Below, one piece after another: positions 7,942-15,689 of a stretch of DNA of 33,539 bases. Below the pieces are notes generated by a model. The model did not search any database and was not told the origin of the DNA. It saw nothing but the letters and a program-made list of their open reading frames with translations. This DNA is from Chlorobiaceae bacterium. GTDB lineage: Bacteria; Bacteroidota; Ignavibacteria; UBA10030; SZUA-254. Made by a program: the position numbers and the translations under genes. Location: the NCBI GenBank assembly GCA_013824245.1, contig PNNN01000031.1, forward strand, positions 1 through 33,539, in the 5' to 3' direction. Position 1 is the stretch's first letter. Each line of letters begins with the position of its first letter.

Positions 7942-10132
7942 TAATCACCTTCAAATTATTTGCATCATATTCTTTTTTATTCTTTCAATTAGCAATGACA
8001 TTTTTCCGCAGGATAAAAAAGGGAGTGAATATTATTATAATACTTTCGGACTAGTATCTGTTTATAAGACTCAAAGCTCACCATCAACATTAATTAAAGG
8101 TGATTATAACGACGATGGACGGGATGATATTTCTGTACTAAGTGAAGATCAATTACGCCTTTTCTATCAAAAAAGAGATTCAATTGGATTTGATGTTTCG
8201 GTTATTAATTTCTCAAATCATATCTCGATGGGCGCGTTTTCAAAACTTAAAAAAGATAAACTGTCGATCTTTATCCTTGCCACCGCCGATCCTGATGAAC
8301 TTCAAAGTTACTCTACACTTAAATTATCGAAAAAAATAATATTGTGGAGAACTAATCTTCAGGAAGAGTTCGAAAATATCGTGCTGAATGATTTGAACGG
8401 AGACAAGAGAACCGATATCATTCTATTTGGTCGTAAGCAATTGGGAATTACATATTATCGAGGTAATGGTGATGGAACCTTTCAAAATCCGATACAATTA
8501 TTTACAGATTATTCTTTCAACAATGTTTCAATTTCAACATTGCACGACAGTGAATCGCCTGATTTCGTAGGATCAAGTTGGCTGACAGACCAAATTCTCA
8601 TCTTCGCGAACGATGGTATGTTAAAATTTAGTCCACCTCTTATCATCAATGCTGCAGGCGAACCGGAAAAAATAATTACCGCAGATATTAACAAAGATCT
8701 ATACATCGATCTTATAACTTTCAATAAAAGAGAAAATAAAATAATATTATTCAATGGCGAGCTTGGCGGCGGGTTTCTTCCAAAAGAAAACAGATTAATT
8801 CCATGCATTCCTTCAAAGATTGAAATCGCCGATTGCAATAACGACGGAGTAAAAGATTTTATCATCGGAAGTTCTGTATCTAAGACGGCTGAGATATTAC
8901 TTTGCGATATAAATGGAAACTTTGTTGAAGATATCCATTATGATGGTGGAGAATCAACTTCTGACATGATGGTTTTCAGAAATAAAAAATCATCGTTTAG
9001 TAATTTGGCAATTCTTGATCAATTAAATTGCGAATTGAAAATATTATACAACGCGGCAATTCAGCAAAATAATTTTAAGAATATTGCCTATGCTGTGGGA
9101 GTAGAACCAACATCGCTTTATGTGGAAGACCTCAATAACAACGGATTAGCTGATGTTATTGTATCAAATAAAAAATCAAAATCGTTATCTCTTTTCATCA
9201 ACTCAACAGAAAGCGGATTAAAAGGACAGATTGCATTTGATATGTCCGGACATCCATCAACACTAAATATTTGTCGAAATAAAGATAATAATGTTGTAAT
9301 TGTATCTTCAGATATTGATGATCCGAAAATCCTAATTTCAGAAATAAATATATCATCATTCTCATCAAAAACATCGTCATTTTCAACCCAGCATAAGTCG
9401 TTTGTATTAAACACAATCTCGGGAACAAAGACCGAACCACTTAGGATATTTTGCTTGCAGGAGATTTCGAAAAATGAACCGGTGTCATTTGTGTTGTATG
9501 AAAGACTCAAACGTGAACGGTTTATTGAGAAAGTGATGAATCCTGTCCCGTGCGAAATTCTGAAAGGAGTAATATTTGCTGATAACAATAAAAATGTTAT
9601 TTATGCGTCGAGGTTACATTCGCAAAATAAAATTGAATTATATCGTACAATATTTACCGGTGATGATGAATTATCAAATGGTAAAAAGATGTTTACAATC
9701 GATAGCATAAAGAATTGTCCCCTTAAATTATATTCAGTTCGGTTGAACCATGATGATCTGGATGATTTGGTTGTTTCACTTGGAGAACCGGAAAATAAGC
9801 TTTATATTTTTTATGGAATGAAAGAATATTCATCAGGATCATCACAAAATCAGGGAAATATAATATTAACTAATATCGAATCGGCTAATATTCAATTTTA
9901 TGATCTTGATAATAATGGAATAAAAGATATAATATATTTAAATAAAATCACGAAAACGATCGATGTTCGATTTGTTGAGAATAATGGTGCAATCAGCAAT
10001 GTTGGGCAAATTACAACCGCTGTTGGAATATCGGATTTCAGATTTGCCGATTTGAACAATGATGGTTCACCTGAACTTTTACTTACAGATTTTGAAAATG
10101 GTTTATTAAAAATAATTCGAATGAAAGATTAA
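7934..10132 (+). CDS. Secreted FG-GAP/VCBS repeat protein
   Basis: A 732-residue exported protein, probably a beta-propeller on the cell surface. After a signal peptide (residues about 5-23, ending near FPQDKKG) it carries at least seven FG-GAP/VCBS units with Ca-binding DxNxDGxxD-like loops: DYNDDGRDD, DLNGDKRTD, DINKDLYID, DCNNDGVKD, DLNNNGLAD, DLDNNGIKD and DLNNDGSPE. No C-terminal sorting domain follows the last repeat. The start is placed at GTG 7934, overlapping the thioesterase by 8 bases, because it puts the signal peptide at the N-terminus; an open frame back to ATG 7796 would run antiparallel-free through thioesterase coding DNA and bury the signal. The metallopeptidase starts 3 bases after its stop. 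Such propellers often bind sugars or proteins; the ligand is unknown. Confidence 0.85.
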   Translation: MFNNHLQIICIIFFFILSISNDIFPQDKKGSEYYYNTFGLVSVYKTQSSPSTLIKGDYNDDGRDDISVLSEDQLRLFYQKRDSIGFDVSVINFSNHISMGAFSKLKKDKLSIFILATADPDELQSYSTLKLSKKIILWRTNLQEEFENIVLNDLNGDKRTDIILFGRKQLGITYYRGNGDGTFQNPIQLFTDYSFNNVSISTLHDSESPDFVGSSWLTDQILIFANDGMLKFSPPLIINAAGEPEKIITADINKDLYIDLITFNKRENKIILFNGELGGGFLPKENRLIPCIPSKIEIADCNNDGVKDFIIGSSVSKTAEILLCDINGNFVEDIHYDGGESTSDMMVFRNKKSSFSNLAILDQLNCELKILYNAAIQQNNFKNIAYAVGVEPTSLYVEDLNNNGLADVIVSNKKSKSLSLFINSTESGLKGQIAFDMSGHPSTLNICRNKDNNVVIVSSDIDDPKILISEINISSFSSKTSSFSTQHKSFVLNTISGTKTEPLRIFCLQEISKNEPVSFVLYERLKRERFIEKVMNPVPCEILKGVIFADNNKNVIYASRLHSQNKIELYRTIFTGDDELSNGKKMFTIDSIKNCPLKLYSVRLNHDDLDDLVVSLGEPENKLYIFYGMKEYSSGSSQNQGNIILTNIESANIQFYDLDNNGIKDIIYLNKITKTIDVRFVENNGAISNVGQITTAVGISDFRFADLNNDGSPELLLTDFENGLLKIIRMKD

Positions 10133-10135
10133 ATT

Positions 10136-11866
10136 TTGTTATCAAGAAAAATATATCTGATGTTTCTTCTAATCATCGCTTTATTGGTTTGTCAGTTCTA
10201 TGCTCTATCCCAGAATGCCGGCGGGAAACATCTAGAATTACAACAATTCTTAAATAACACTGAAACTTACAATCAAGATCAGTTAAGTCGGCAAATCCCG
10301 GCAACCGAATCTTATGGCGGTAAATGCGGATTTGGATTGATGTCTCAGATTCATGAACGATGGACAAAATATACTGACGAGCAAAAAAAACAACTAAGAT
10401 CTATTTTAGAACCGACAATAATGCAAAGCGATACTATCATAGGTAAATTCCATATATATTTCGATACAAGTGGAATCAATACACCAGCGATGCTAGATTT
10501 AAATTCGGACAGAATTGAGGGAACGTGGAGGCAATATGTAGATTCAGTAGGAAAATATTTGAACTACACATGGAATTATTTCACCGATACGCTTGGTTAT
10601 GATTCCCCTCCGTTCCAAACAGGAAATAATTATTACAATATTTTCATCGAAGAATTATACACAACTTTCAATCCCCTTTATGGAGAAACAGTTTTTCAAG
10701 AGTCGGATTTGTACGGCAACTATAATCCACCTCGATATACATCGTATATAAGAATCGATAACGATTTTAAAGATTTGAAAAGTGAAGGTATGGCAGGTCT
10801 CTCTGTAACTTGCGCTCATGAATTCCACCATGCCTTTCAATTAGGAAGTTACGGATATCGTGGAAACGATATTTATTTTTATGAGATAACATCTACATGG
10901 ATGGAGGATGTTTTATTCCCGGATGTAAATGATTATTTACAATATTTGAAAACTTCTCTTGGTTATCCTAAAGGACAATTTCTTTATCCCGATGTTTCTT
11001 TTACCTCACAATCATGGATGGTGAGTTATAGTCGTGGTATTTGGGGGAAATACATACAAAAGAAATATTCGCCACAGGTTATGAGGAATGCGTGGAATTA
11101 TTTCAGACAGAAACCGGCTCTAAATGCGATGGACGATGCACTTGCAGATGTGGGTAGTTCTTTCCGTAAATCATTTTTGGAATGGACAATTTGGAATAAT
11201 AATACCGGACCAATATCTGATACAGTTTTGTATTATGACGATGGAAAATATTTTCCTCAGATGAAATCTAACGCGTCTATTACATATTTTTCGGAGATGA
11301 GAGCGTTCAGTGATTCACTCGAAAATCTCAGCTCAATCTACCAGCCGGTTTGTTTGTTAAGTTCACCATCGGATAATTGCAATTCAAATCCGCAAATGAT
11401 GGTGATAGTAACAAATCTGAATTCATCCGTTCCATCAGGATCAAATGTCGCATTCAATTATGAACTCTCCCCGGTAGGTGGTGGAGATTTCAAACAGTTA
11501 TCAAACGGAATATTTACCCGACTCAATGTTCCCGATCCGGAGAATTGGTTTTCACAAGAAAGCATTCCAAGCATTATTTCAGAGATATTAGTTTTTCCAA
11601 ATCCGTTCAAAACGCAGAATTTGAAACCTCTGATATTTCGTTTGCCGCCAACTACGAAAGAACATGTTAATTTATCAATTTTCACTTCGTCAATGGATAA
11701 AATCATCCAACTAGATATAAATGTGGTGAGCCAAAATTTCGAACCATATATCAGTTGGGATGGACATGATGAAAGCGGCAGATTAATTTCTACCGGAATA
11801 TATTTTTATGTTTTGACATTAAATGATAAAGATTACATCGGAAAATTTGCCGTTATAAAAGAATGA
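10136..11866 (+). CDS. Secreted zinc metallopeptidase with C-terminal sorting domain
   Basis: A 576-residue secreted protease. A signal peptide (about 1-25) is followed by a pro-like region, then a catalytic domain with H228-E-F-H-H232 in TCAHEFHHAFQ and a downstream STWMED glutamate segment, resembling the MXAN_6640-type putative metalloproteases of FCB and myxobacterial genomes. The last 90 residues (from about VFPNPF) form a FlgD-like/type IX-secretion sorting domain ending in GIYFYVLTLNDKDYIGKFAVIKE. The start is uncertain: TTG 10136 gives an N-region with R-K before the hydrophobic core, whereas ATG 10160 removes all positive charge, so TTG is preferred. It lies 3 bases after the FG-GAP gene and overlaps ccmA by ATGA. 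It is probably exported across the outer membrane by the type IX system encoded elsewhere. Confidence 0.85.
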   Translation: MLSRKIYLMFLLIIALLVCQFYALSQNAGGKHLELQQFLNNTETYNQDQLSRQIPATESYGGKCGFGLMSQIHERWTKYTDEQKKQLRSILEPTIMQSDTIIGKFHIYFDTSGINTPAMLDLNSDRIEGTWRQYVDSVGKYLNYTWNYFTDTLGYDSPPFQTGNNYYNIFIEELYTTFNPLYGETVFQESDLYGNYNPPRYTSYIRIDNDFKDLKSEGMAGLSVTCAHEFHHAFQLGSYGYRGNDIYFYEITSTWMEDVLFPDVNDYLQYLKTSLGYPKGQFLYPDVSFTSQSWMVSYSRGIWGKYIQKKYSPQVMRNAWNYFRQKPALNAMDDALADVGSSFRKSFLEWTIWNNNTGPISDTVLYYDDGKYFPQMKSNASITYFSEMRAFSDSLENLSSIYQPVCLLSSPSDNCNSNPQMMVIVTNLNSSVPSGSNVAFNYELSPVGGGDFKQLSNGIFTRLNVPDPENWFSQESIPSIISEILVFPNPFKTQNLKPLIFRLPPTTKEHVNLSIFTSSMDKIIQLDINVVSQNFEPYISWDGHDESGRLISTGIYFYVLTLNDKDYIGKFAVIKE

Positions 11867-12507
11867 TGGAGACGATTTTATTTCAAATCGAGAAGATTGG
11901 CAAGACGTTCAACAATCGGAAGATATTTAGCGAGATATCCTTTTCTCTGAAGGAAAAAGGTTCGATTGCAATTACGGGAAGAAACGGCTCCGGGAAATCG
12001 ACGTTATTAAAAATTCTTGCAGGTGTTCTTACTCCAACACGCGGTACAACTGAATTGAAAATTAACAACACGACTATCAAACCTGAAGACTATTTTAATC
12101 AGCTTGGATTGGTTTCGCCATATTTACAGTTGTATGATGAATTTACCGGGTGGGAAAATTTAGATTTCTTTCGCCGTGTGCGAAATATAAACGTTGAAGA
12201 TAAATGTTTAGATGAACTGTTATACAGATTTAATATCTGGGATAGAAGAAACGATTACGTCCGCACTTATTCATCCGGTATGAAACAACGTCTCAAATAT
12301 GCATTCGCTCTCATTCATAAACCGTCAATTCTTTTATTAGATGAACCAACATCAAATTTAGACGCCGAAGGAATCGTTACAGTTTATCGGATTATGGAAG
12401 AGCATAAACATAATGGTATTCTTATTGTAGCAACCAATGATGCCGAAGATATCAAGCGATGTGATGAGGTGATTGATTTGAATAATCAAATCGGAAAAAG
12501 AAAATAA
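11863..12507 (+). CDS. ccmA: Heme exporter ATP-binding protein CcmA
   Basis: The ATPase of the CcmABCD complex, which releases heme-loaded CcmE for cytochrome c maturation. The 214-residue ABC protein has Walker A GRNGSGKST (about 39-47), signature YSSGMKQR (about 142-149), Walker B SILLLDEPTSNLD (about 160-172) and a switch-type threonine/asparagine (ATND) in place of the usual H-loop histidine, as is frequent in CcmA. Its short length and position directly before ccmB identify it; on sequence alone it would be a generic ABC ATPase. The start overlaps the peptidase stop (ATGA); ATG 11866 is an equally possible start, one codon later. Confidence 0.85.
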   Translation: MMETILFQIEKIGKTFNNRKIFSEISFSLKEKGSIAITGRNGSGKSTLLKILAGVLTPTRGTTELKINNTTIKPEDYFNQLGLVSPYLQLYDEFTGWENLDFFRRVRNINVEDKCLDELLYRFNIWDRRNDYVRTYSSGMKQRLKYAFALIHKPSILLLDEPTSNLDAEGIVTVYRIMEEHKHNGILIVATNDAEDIKRCDEVIDLNNQIGKRK

Positions 12508-12508
12508 T

Positions 12509-13183
12509 ATGGTCGAATCAATAAAGATTATTCTGACAATATTTAAAAAAGATTTATATTCTGAATTAAGAACGAGGTATGCACTAAATGCGTTGCTGAT
12601 GTTCGTTATTACCACATTATCAATAATTCTTTTTTCAATCGGAAATGAAAGCGTATCACCTGAATTACTTTCAGGTGTTCTATGGATTATCATTTTCTTC
12701 TCAACAATGTCGGGACTCTCAAGAACATTCGTAAGTGAAGAGGAGAGAGGTACTGTCATGACTCTTCATTTGATTGCAAAACCATTAAAAATATATTTCG
12801 GTAAATTACTTTTCAATCTGGCGCTCCTTTTAGGACTAAATATTTTCACCGTCGCACTTTATCTTTTATTTGTTACAAGCTTCTCGGTCGGCAACTATGC
12901 AATATTTATTACGACTATAATTTTAGGAACGCTCGGACTTGCCAGCGGTTCAACAATTATTGCGGCGATAATAGCAAAAGCGAATACAAAGGGAACCTTA
13001 TATCCTGTGTTGTCGTTTCCAATATTATTACCGTTACTTTTAACTGTAATCAATGCAACAAAACTATCTGTTGAAAACGCCCTGTTTGCAGAAGCATTAG
13101 GAGAATTTCAAATTTTATTTTCCTATCTGATCGTGCTTACAGTTATTTCTTTTTTATTATTTGAATTCATCTGGAAAGAATAA
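12509..13183 (+). CDS. ccmB: Heme exporter permease CcmB
   Basis: The CcmB membrane subunit, partner of CcmA in the heme-handling ABC complex at the inner membrane. The 224-residue protein has six hydrophobic segments (about 25-45, 52-72, 98-120, 126-150, 155-178 and 195-218). It contains the family's FVSEEERGTVMTLHLIAKP cytoplasmic loop, which interacts with CcmA, and the GLASGSTIIAAIIAKANTKGTLYPVLSFPILLP segment that is highly typical of CcmB. It starts 1 base after the ccmA stop. A 79-base gap to ccmC may hold a second promoter. Confidence 0.92.
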   Translation: MVESIKIILTIFKKDLYSELRTRYALNALLMFVITTLSIILFSIGNESVSPELLSGVLWIIIFFSTMSGLSRTFVSEEERGTVMTLHLIAKPLKIYFGKLLFNLALLLGLNIFTVALYLLFVTSFSVGNYAIFITTIILGTLGLASGSTIIAAIIAKANTKGTLYPVLSFPILLPLLLTVINATKLSVENALFAEALGEFQILFSYLIVLTVISFLLFEFIWKE

Positions 13184-13191
13184 CAGATATT

Positions 13192-13220
13192 TTGCTCTAT
13201 AATTTTAATTTGCGTATTTT
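13192..13220 (+). promoter_or_regulatory. Candidate promoter before ccmC
   Basis: TTGCTC (13192-13197) and TATTTT (13215-13220) are 17 bases apart in the only sizeable gap inside the ccm run. The match to sigma-70 consensus is weak and the region is AT-rich, so the ccm genes may equally be read through from ccmA. Confidence 0.18.
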
Positions 13221-13262
13221 TACACTGTAATTTATCATAAAACAGTCATATTTCGATCATAA

Positions 13263-13949
13263 ATGGCATTTAAACTGATTCTTGGTGCTTGGCTGAGCAT
13301 AATCCTCATTGTTGGGTTTTCTTTCCCAATAACAACAAATCCAACTAACTGGTACGATCTACCATTTGTTCCTGGTCTTGAAGACAAAGCACGAATATTA
13401 TTCTTTCATGTTCCCATGGCATGGGTAACAACGTTAGCTTTTATCATATCATTGATATATGGTATCAAATATTTGACGAAAAAAAATTTAGATTATGATA
13501 TTATCTCATCTTCTTCTGCTGGACTTGGCATGATGTTTTGTGTACTTGCGACCGTTACTGGTTCGCTGTGGGCAAAATTCACGTGGGGTTCTTTTTGGAA
13601 TTGGGATCCGAGAGAAACCTCTATTTTTGTTTTACTTTTAATTTATGGAGCATATTTCGCTCTCCGATCTGCTATCGATGGAGATGAAAAGAAAGCAACG
13701 CTTTCGGCTGTGTATGCTATCATCGCAGGTATTACGGTACCGTTTTTCATTTTTATAATGCCACGAATAGTTGAAGGTCTTCATCCGAATGAAGCAATAG
13801 TCAGCCAGGGTAAAATATCGATGAACAAAACTATGTTGGTAATATTTTTAAGTTCACTGGCAGCTTTTACGGGACTATTTTTTTGGATTCTTAATCTAAA
13901 AGTCAGAGCTGCACGGCTCGAATCAAAATATTATTTGAAAGGAGAATAG
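13263..13949 (+). CDS. ccmC: Heme transporter CcmC, WWD domain
   Basis: An inner-membrane heme-handling protein that presents heme to CcmE. The 228-residue length and six transmembrane segments fit CcmC (about 245). The tryptophan-rich WWD motif is WGSFWNWDPRETS (about residues 109-121), and the two external histidines are in FFHVPMAW (near 50) and GLHPNEA (near 172). The short form without extra helices points to CcmC rather than CcmF or CcsA. No classical ribosome binding site is seen before the ATG. It follows ccmB by 79 bases, and the ccmD-like gene starts 1 base past its stop. Confidence 0.92.
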   Translation: MAFKLILGAWLSIILIVGFSFPITTNPTNWYDLPFVPGLEDKARILFFHVPMAWVTTLAFIISLIYGIKYLTKKNLDYDIISSSSAGLGMMFCVLATVTGSLWAKFTWGSFWNWDPRETSIFVLLLIYGAYFALRSAIDGDEKKATLSAVYAIIAGITVPFFIFIMPRIVEGLHPNEAIVSQGKISMNKTMLVIFLSSLAAFTGLFFWILNLKVRAARLESKYYLKGE

Positions 13950-14084
13950 ATGTTCGAATTCTTTTCACAAAACGCGTTATATATTGTCATGTCGATAGTT
14001 CTTATTGGTTGGGTGGGAATCTTTTGGTACCTTTTAAGGTTAGATAAGAAAATGAACAAGATTGAAAAGATGTTTAAGGAATAA
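13950..14084 (+). CDS. ccmD: CcmD-like small membrane protein
   Basis: A 44-residue protein with one transmembrane segment (about 9-29, ending in two tryptophans) followed by a basic, amphipathic tail (LRLDKKMNKIEKMFKE). This is the CcmD topology: a small subunit that stabilises the CcmABC-CcmE assembly in the inner membrane. The position between ccmC and ccmE and the strong AAAGGAG at 13938-13944 before ATG 13950 support it. Sequence similarity between CcmD families is low, so the assignment rests on size, topology and context. Confidence 0.8.
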   Translation: MFEFFSQNALYIVMSIVLIGWVGIFWYLLRLDKKMNKIEKMFKE

Positions 14085-14087
14085 AAA

Positions 14088-14477
14088 ATGAAATTAAAGA
14101 TTATCATCGGCGGAATTATCATTGTTGCAGCAGTAGTATTCGGTGCGCTTTCTTTCGTTGAATCGAATGTAGAGTATATGGATTTCGGCAAAGCGATGAA
14201 TGTTAAAAAGAAAGTTCAGGTGAAAGGAACTTGGATGAAGGATAAAGAATCTTCGTTCAATGCGAATTTAAAAGAATTTTCATTTTATATGAAAGACGAT
14301 AGCGGTGTAGAACAACGGGTGGTGTTCAAAGGAGCAAGACCAAATAATTTTGAAATTGCTGATGCACTTGTTATAAAAGGGAAGTACGATAACGGGACAT
14401 TCCATGCGAGTGAGATATTGACGAAATGTCCATCGAAATACGATGTTAAACCGGCTGAACAAAGCAAGCCAATGTAA
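14088..14477 (+). CDS. ccmE: Heme chaperone CcmE, cysteine type
   Basis: A periplasmic heme chaperone anchored by one N-terminal helix (about 3-22) with an OB-fold domain after it, seen in the VQVKGTW, FSFYMKDDSG and DALVIKGKYDNGTFHASEILTKCPSKY strands. In classical CcmE, heme binds covalently to a histidine in an HxxxY motif; here the same place holds C114-P-S-K-Y118, the CxxxY form known from Desulfovibrio and some archaea. The 129-residue length is slightly short but normal for the type. It is the last gene of the ccm run and is followed by a hairpin terminator 28 bases after the stop. ccmF, ccmG and ccmH are not present in this window. Confidence 0.9.
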   Translation: MKLKIIIGGIIIVAAVVFGALSFVESNVEYMDFGKAMNVKKKVQVKGTWMKDKESSFNANLKEFSFYMKDDSGVEQRVVFKGARPNNFEIADALVIKGKYDNGTFHASEILTKCPSKYDVKPAEQSKPM

Positions 14478-14505
14478 ATATTTTAGTAAATTCGAAATAG
14501 CATTG

Positions 14506-14534
14506 AAGGTTGTCTAAAGAGGCAACCTTTTTTT
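14506..14534 (+). terminator. Rho-independent terminator after ccmE
   Basis: A 7-base perfect stem (14506-14512 with 14523-14529), extended by a possible U-G pair, encloses a loop of about 10 bases and is followed by a T tract to 14534. It closes the transcription unit that ends with ccmE. Confidence 0.8.
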
Positions 14535-14607
14535 GTTTGATTAATTTGATGCGGAATTCTTGGGTGAGTGAAATAAATTTATTATCTTTCACGAAAAGGA
14601 GAATAAT

Positions 14608-15324
14608 ATGAAATCAAAAAAGACACATTTAAAAATCACATGGCTCGGTCATGCCGCATTCCTTCTCGAAACATTGCAGGGAAAGAGAATCCTGATAGAT
14701 CCCTGGTTGGAGAATCCGAAAGCGCCAGCGAATGCTATCGGTATTCAAAATATCGATCTGATATTGATCACTCACGGGCACTCTGATCATATCGGAAATA
14801 CAAGTGCTATTGCAAAAAGAACAAATGCAAAAGTTATTGCCATTTTTGAACTATATCTTCATTTAATGAATCTTGGATTAACGAACGTTCAGGGAATGAA
14901 TAAAGGCGGAACTTTAAATCATGCCGGTATAAAAATTACGATGGTCGATGCGAAACATAGCTCCGGTGTTGATCATGAAGCGAAGGTGCTCACCGGGGGT
15001 GAAGCAGCCGGTTTTGTAATTGAATTGGAAAATGGTTTTAAAATTTATCATGCTGGTGATACATCTATCTTCGGTGATATGAAAATTATTGGAGAAATTT
15101 ATAAACCAGATCTGGTCTTGCTACCTATTGGCGGAGTTTATACAATGGGACCGGAAGAAGCATCTTATGCCTGCAAATTATTAAAACCAAAGCATATCAT
15201 TGGAATGCACTATGGCACATTCCCGATACTTACAGGTACACCTGATGAGTTGAAGAAATTATTGTCTAAAGAGATGAAAAATAAAGTTATCGAATTAACA
15301 CCGGGAGAGATGATAACTATTTGA
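14608..15324 (+). CDS. UPF0173-type metal-dependent hydrolase
   Basis: A cytoplasmic metallo-beta-lactamase fold hydrolase of the UPF0173 / UlaG-like group, 238 residues. The dinuclear metal site is H56-G-H58-S-D60-H61 in LITHGHSDHIGN. Further ligands are expected in VDAKHSS, IYHAGDTS and GMHYGTFP, all present in order. The N-terminal WLGHAAFLLET and LIDPWLENP segments are diagnostic of the group. The natural substrate is not known for most members. AAGGAGA at 14596-14602 supports the ATG. It is a single-gene unit between the ccmE terminator and a convergent small gene, with only 13 bases to that gene's stop. Confidence 0.9.
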   Translation: MKSKKTHLKITWLGHAAFLLETLQGKRILIDPWLENPKAPANAIGIQNIDLILITHGHSDHIGNTSAIAKRTNAKVIAIFELYLHLMNLGLTNVQGMNKGGTLNHAGIKITMVDAKHSSGVDHEAKVLTGGEAAGFVIELENGFKIYHAGDTSIFGDMKIIGEIYKPDLVLLPIGGVYTMGPEEASYACKLLKPKHIIGMHYGTFPILTGTPDELKKLLSKEMKNKVIELTPGEMITI

Positions 15325-15337
15325 AGAAGAGATTTAA

Positions 15338-15571
15338 TTACTTAGATTTAAATTCTTTTTGAGACACAGACTCGGCAATAAATAGACGGGAACAAACATC
15401 TCCGTTGAATTTTTTGGTTTTTTTACATTGCTCATGGTGTTGCTTTATTGCTTCGATATTGTTTACGTCTTTCGAGAAACAATAATCATCCAGAGTTTCA
15501 CCGCATTCAGTGCAATATCTATTGCTGCTATTATTTTTTTTATTTTTTAAATTATTTGACAATGTTTTCAT
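15338..15571 (-). CDS. Small Cys/His-rich putative zinc-binding protein
   Basis: A 77-residue protein without an assigned family. After a lysine/asparagine-rich N-terminus it has C20-x2-C23, C31, H45-H46, C49 and C60, a pattern suited to one or two zinc sites, with the conserved-looking stretch FNGDVCSRLFIAES. The start is set at ATG 15571; a TTG at 15610 would add 13 residues of no evident value. No clear ribosome binding site is visible. It is convergent with the UPF0173 gene. The regular spacing of metal-ligand residues is the main reason to believe it is real. Confidence 0.55.
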   Translation of the reverse strand: MKTLSNNLKNKKNNSSNRYCTECGETLDDYCFSKDVNNIEAIKQHHEQCKKTKKFNGDVCSRLFIAESVSQKEFKSK

Positions 15572-15689
15572 TCGATTTTGTCTGTAGTAATTGAATATAT
15601 TAATATACAAAAATGGTTTTAATATTTCCTATTATAAACAACAGAATAATGCGAAAAGAAGTTCACGCTATTGAAAGATAAAGGTATAA

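Noticed and set aside
14560-14590. A Bacteroidetes-type promoter (TTG, 20 bases, TATCTTTC) before the UPF0173 gene
   Set aside because: The right-hand box is only 4 bases from the ribosome binding site, so the transcript would have almost no leader; the match is also incomplete.
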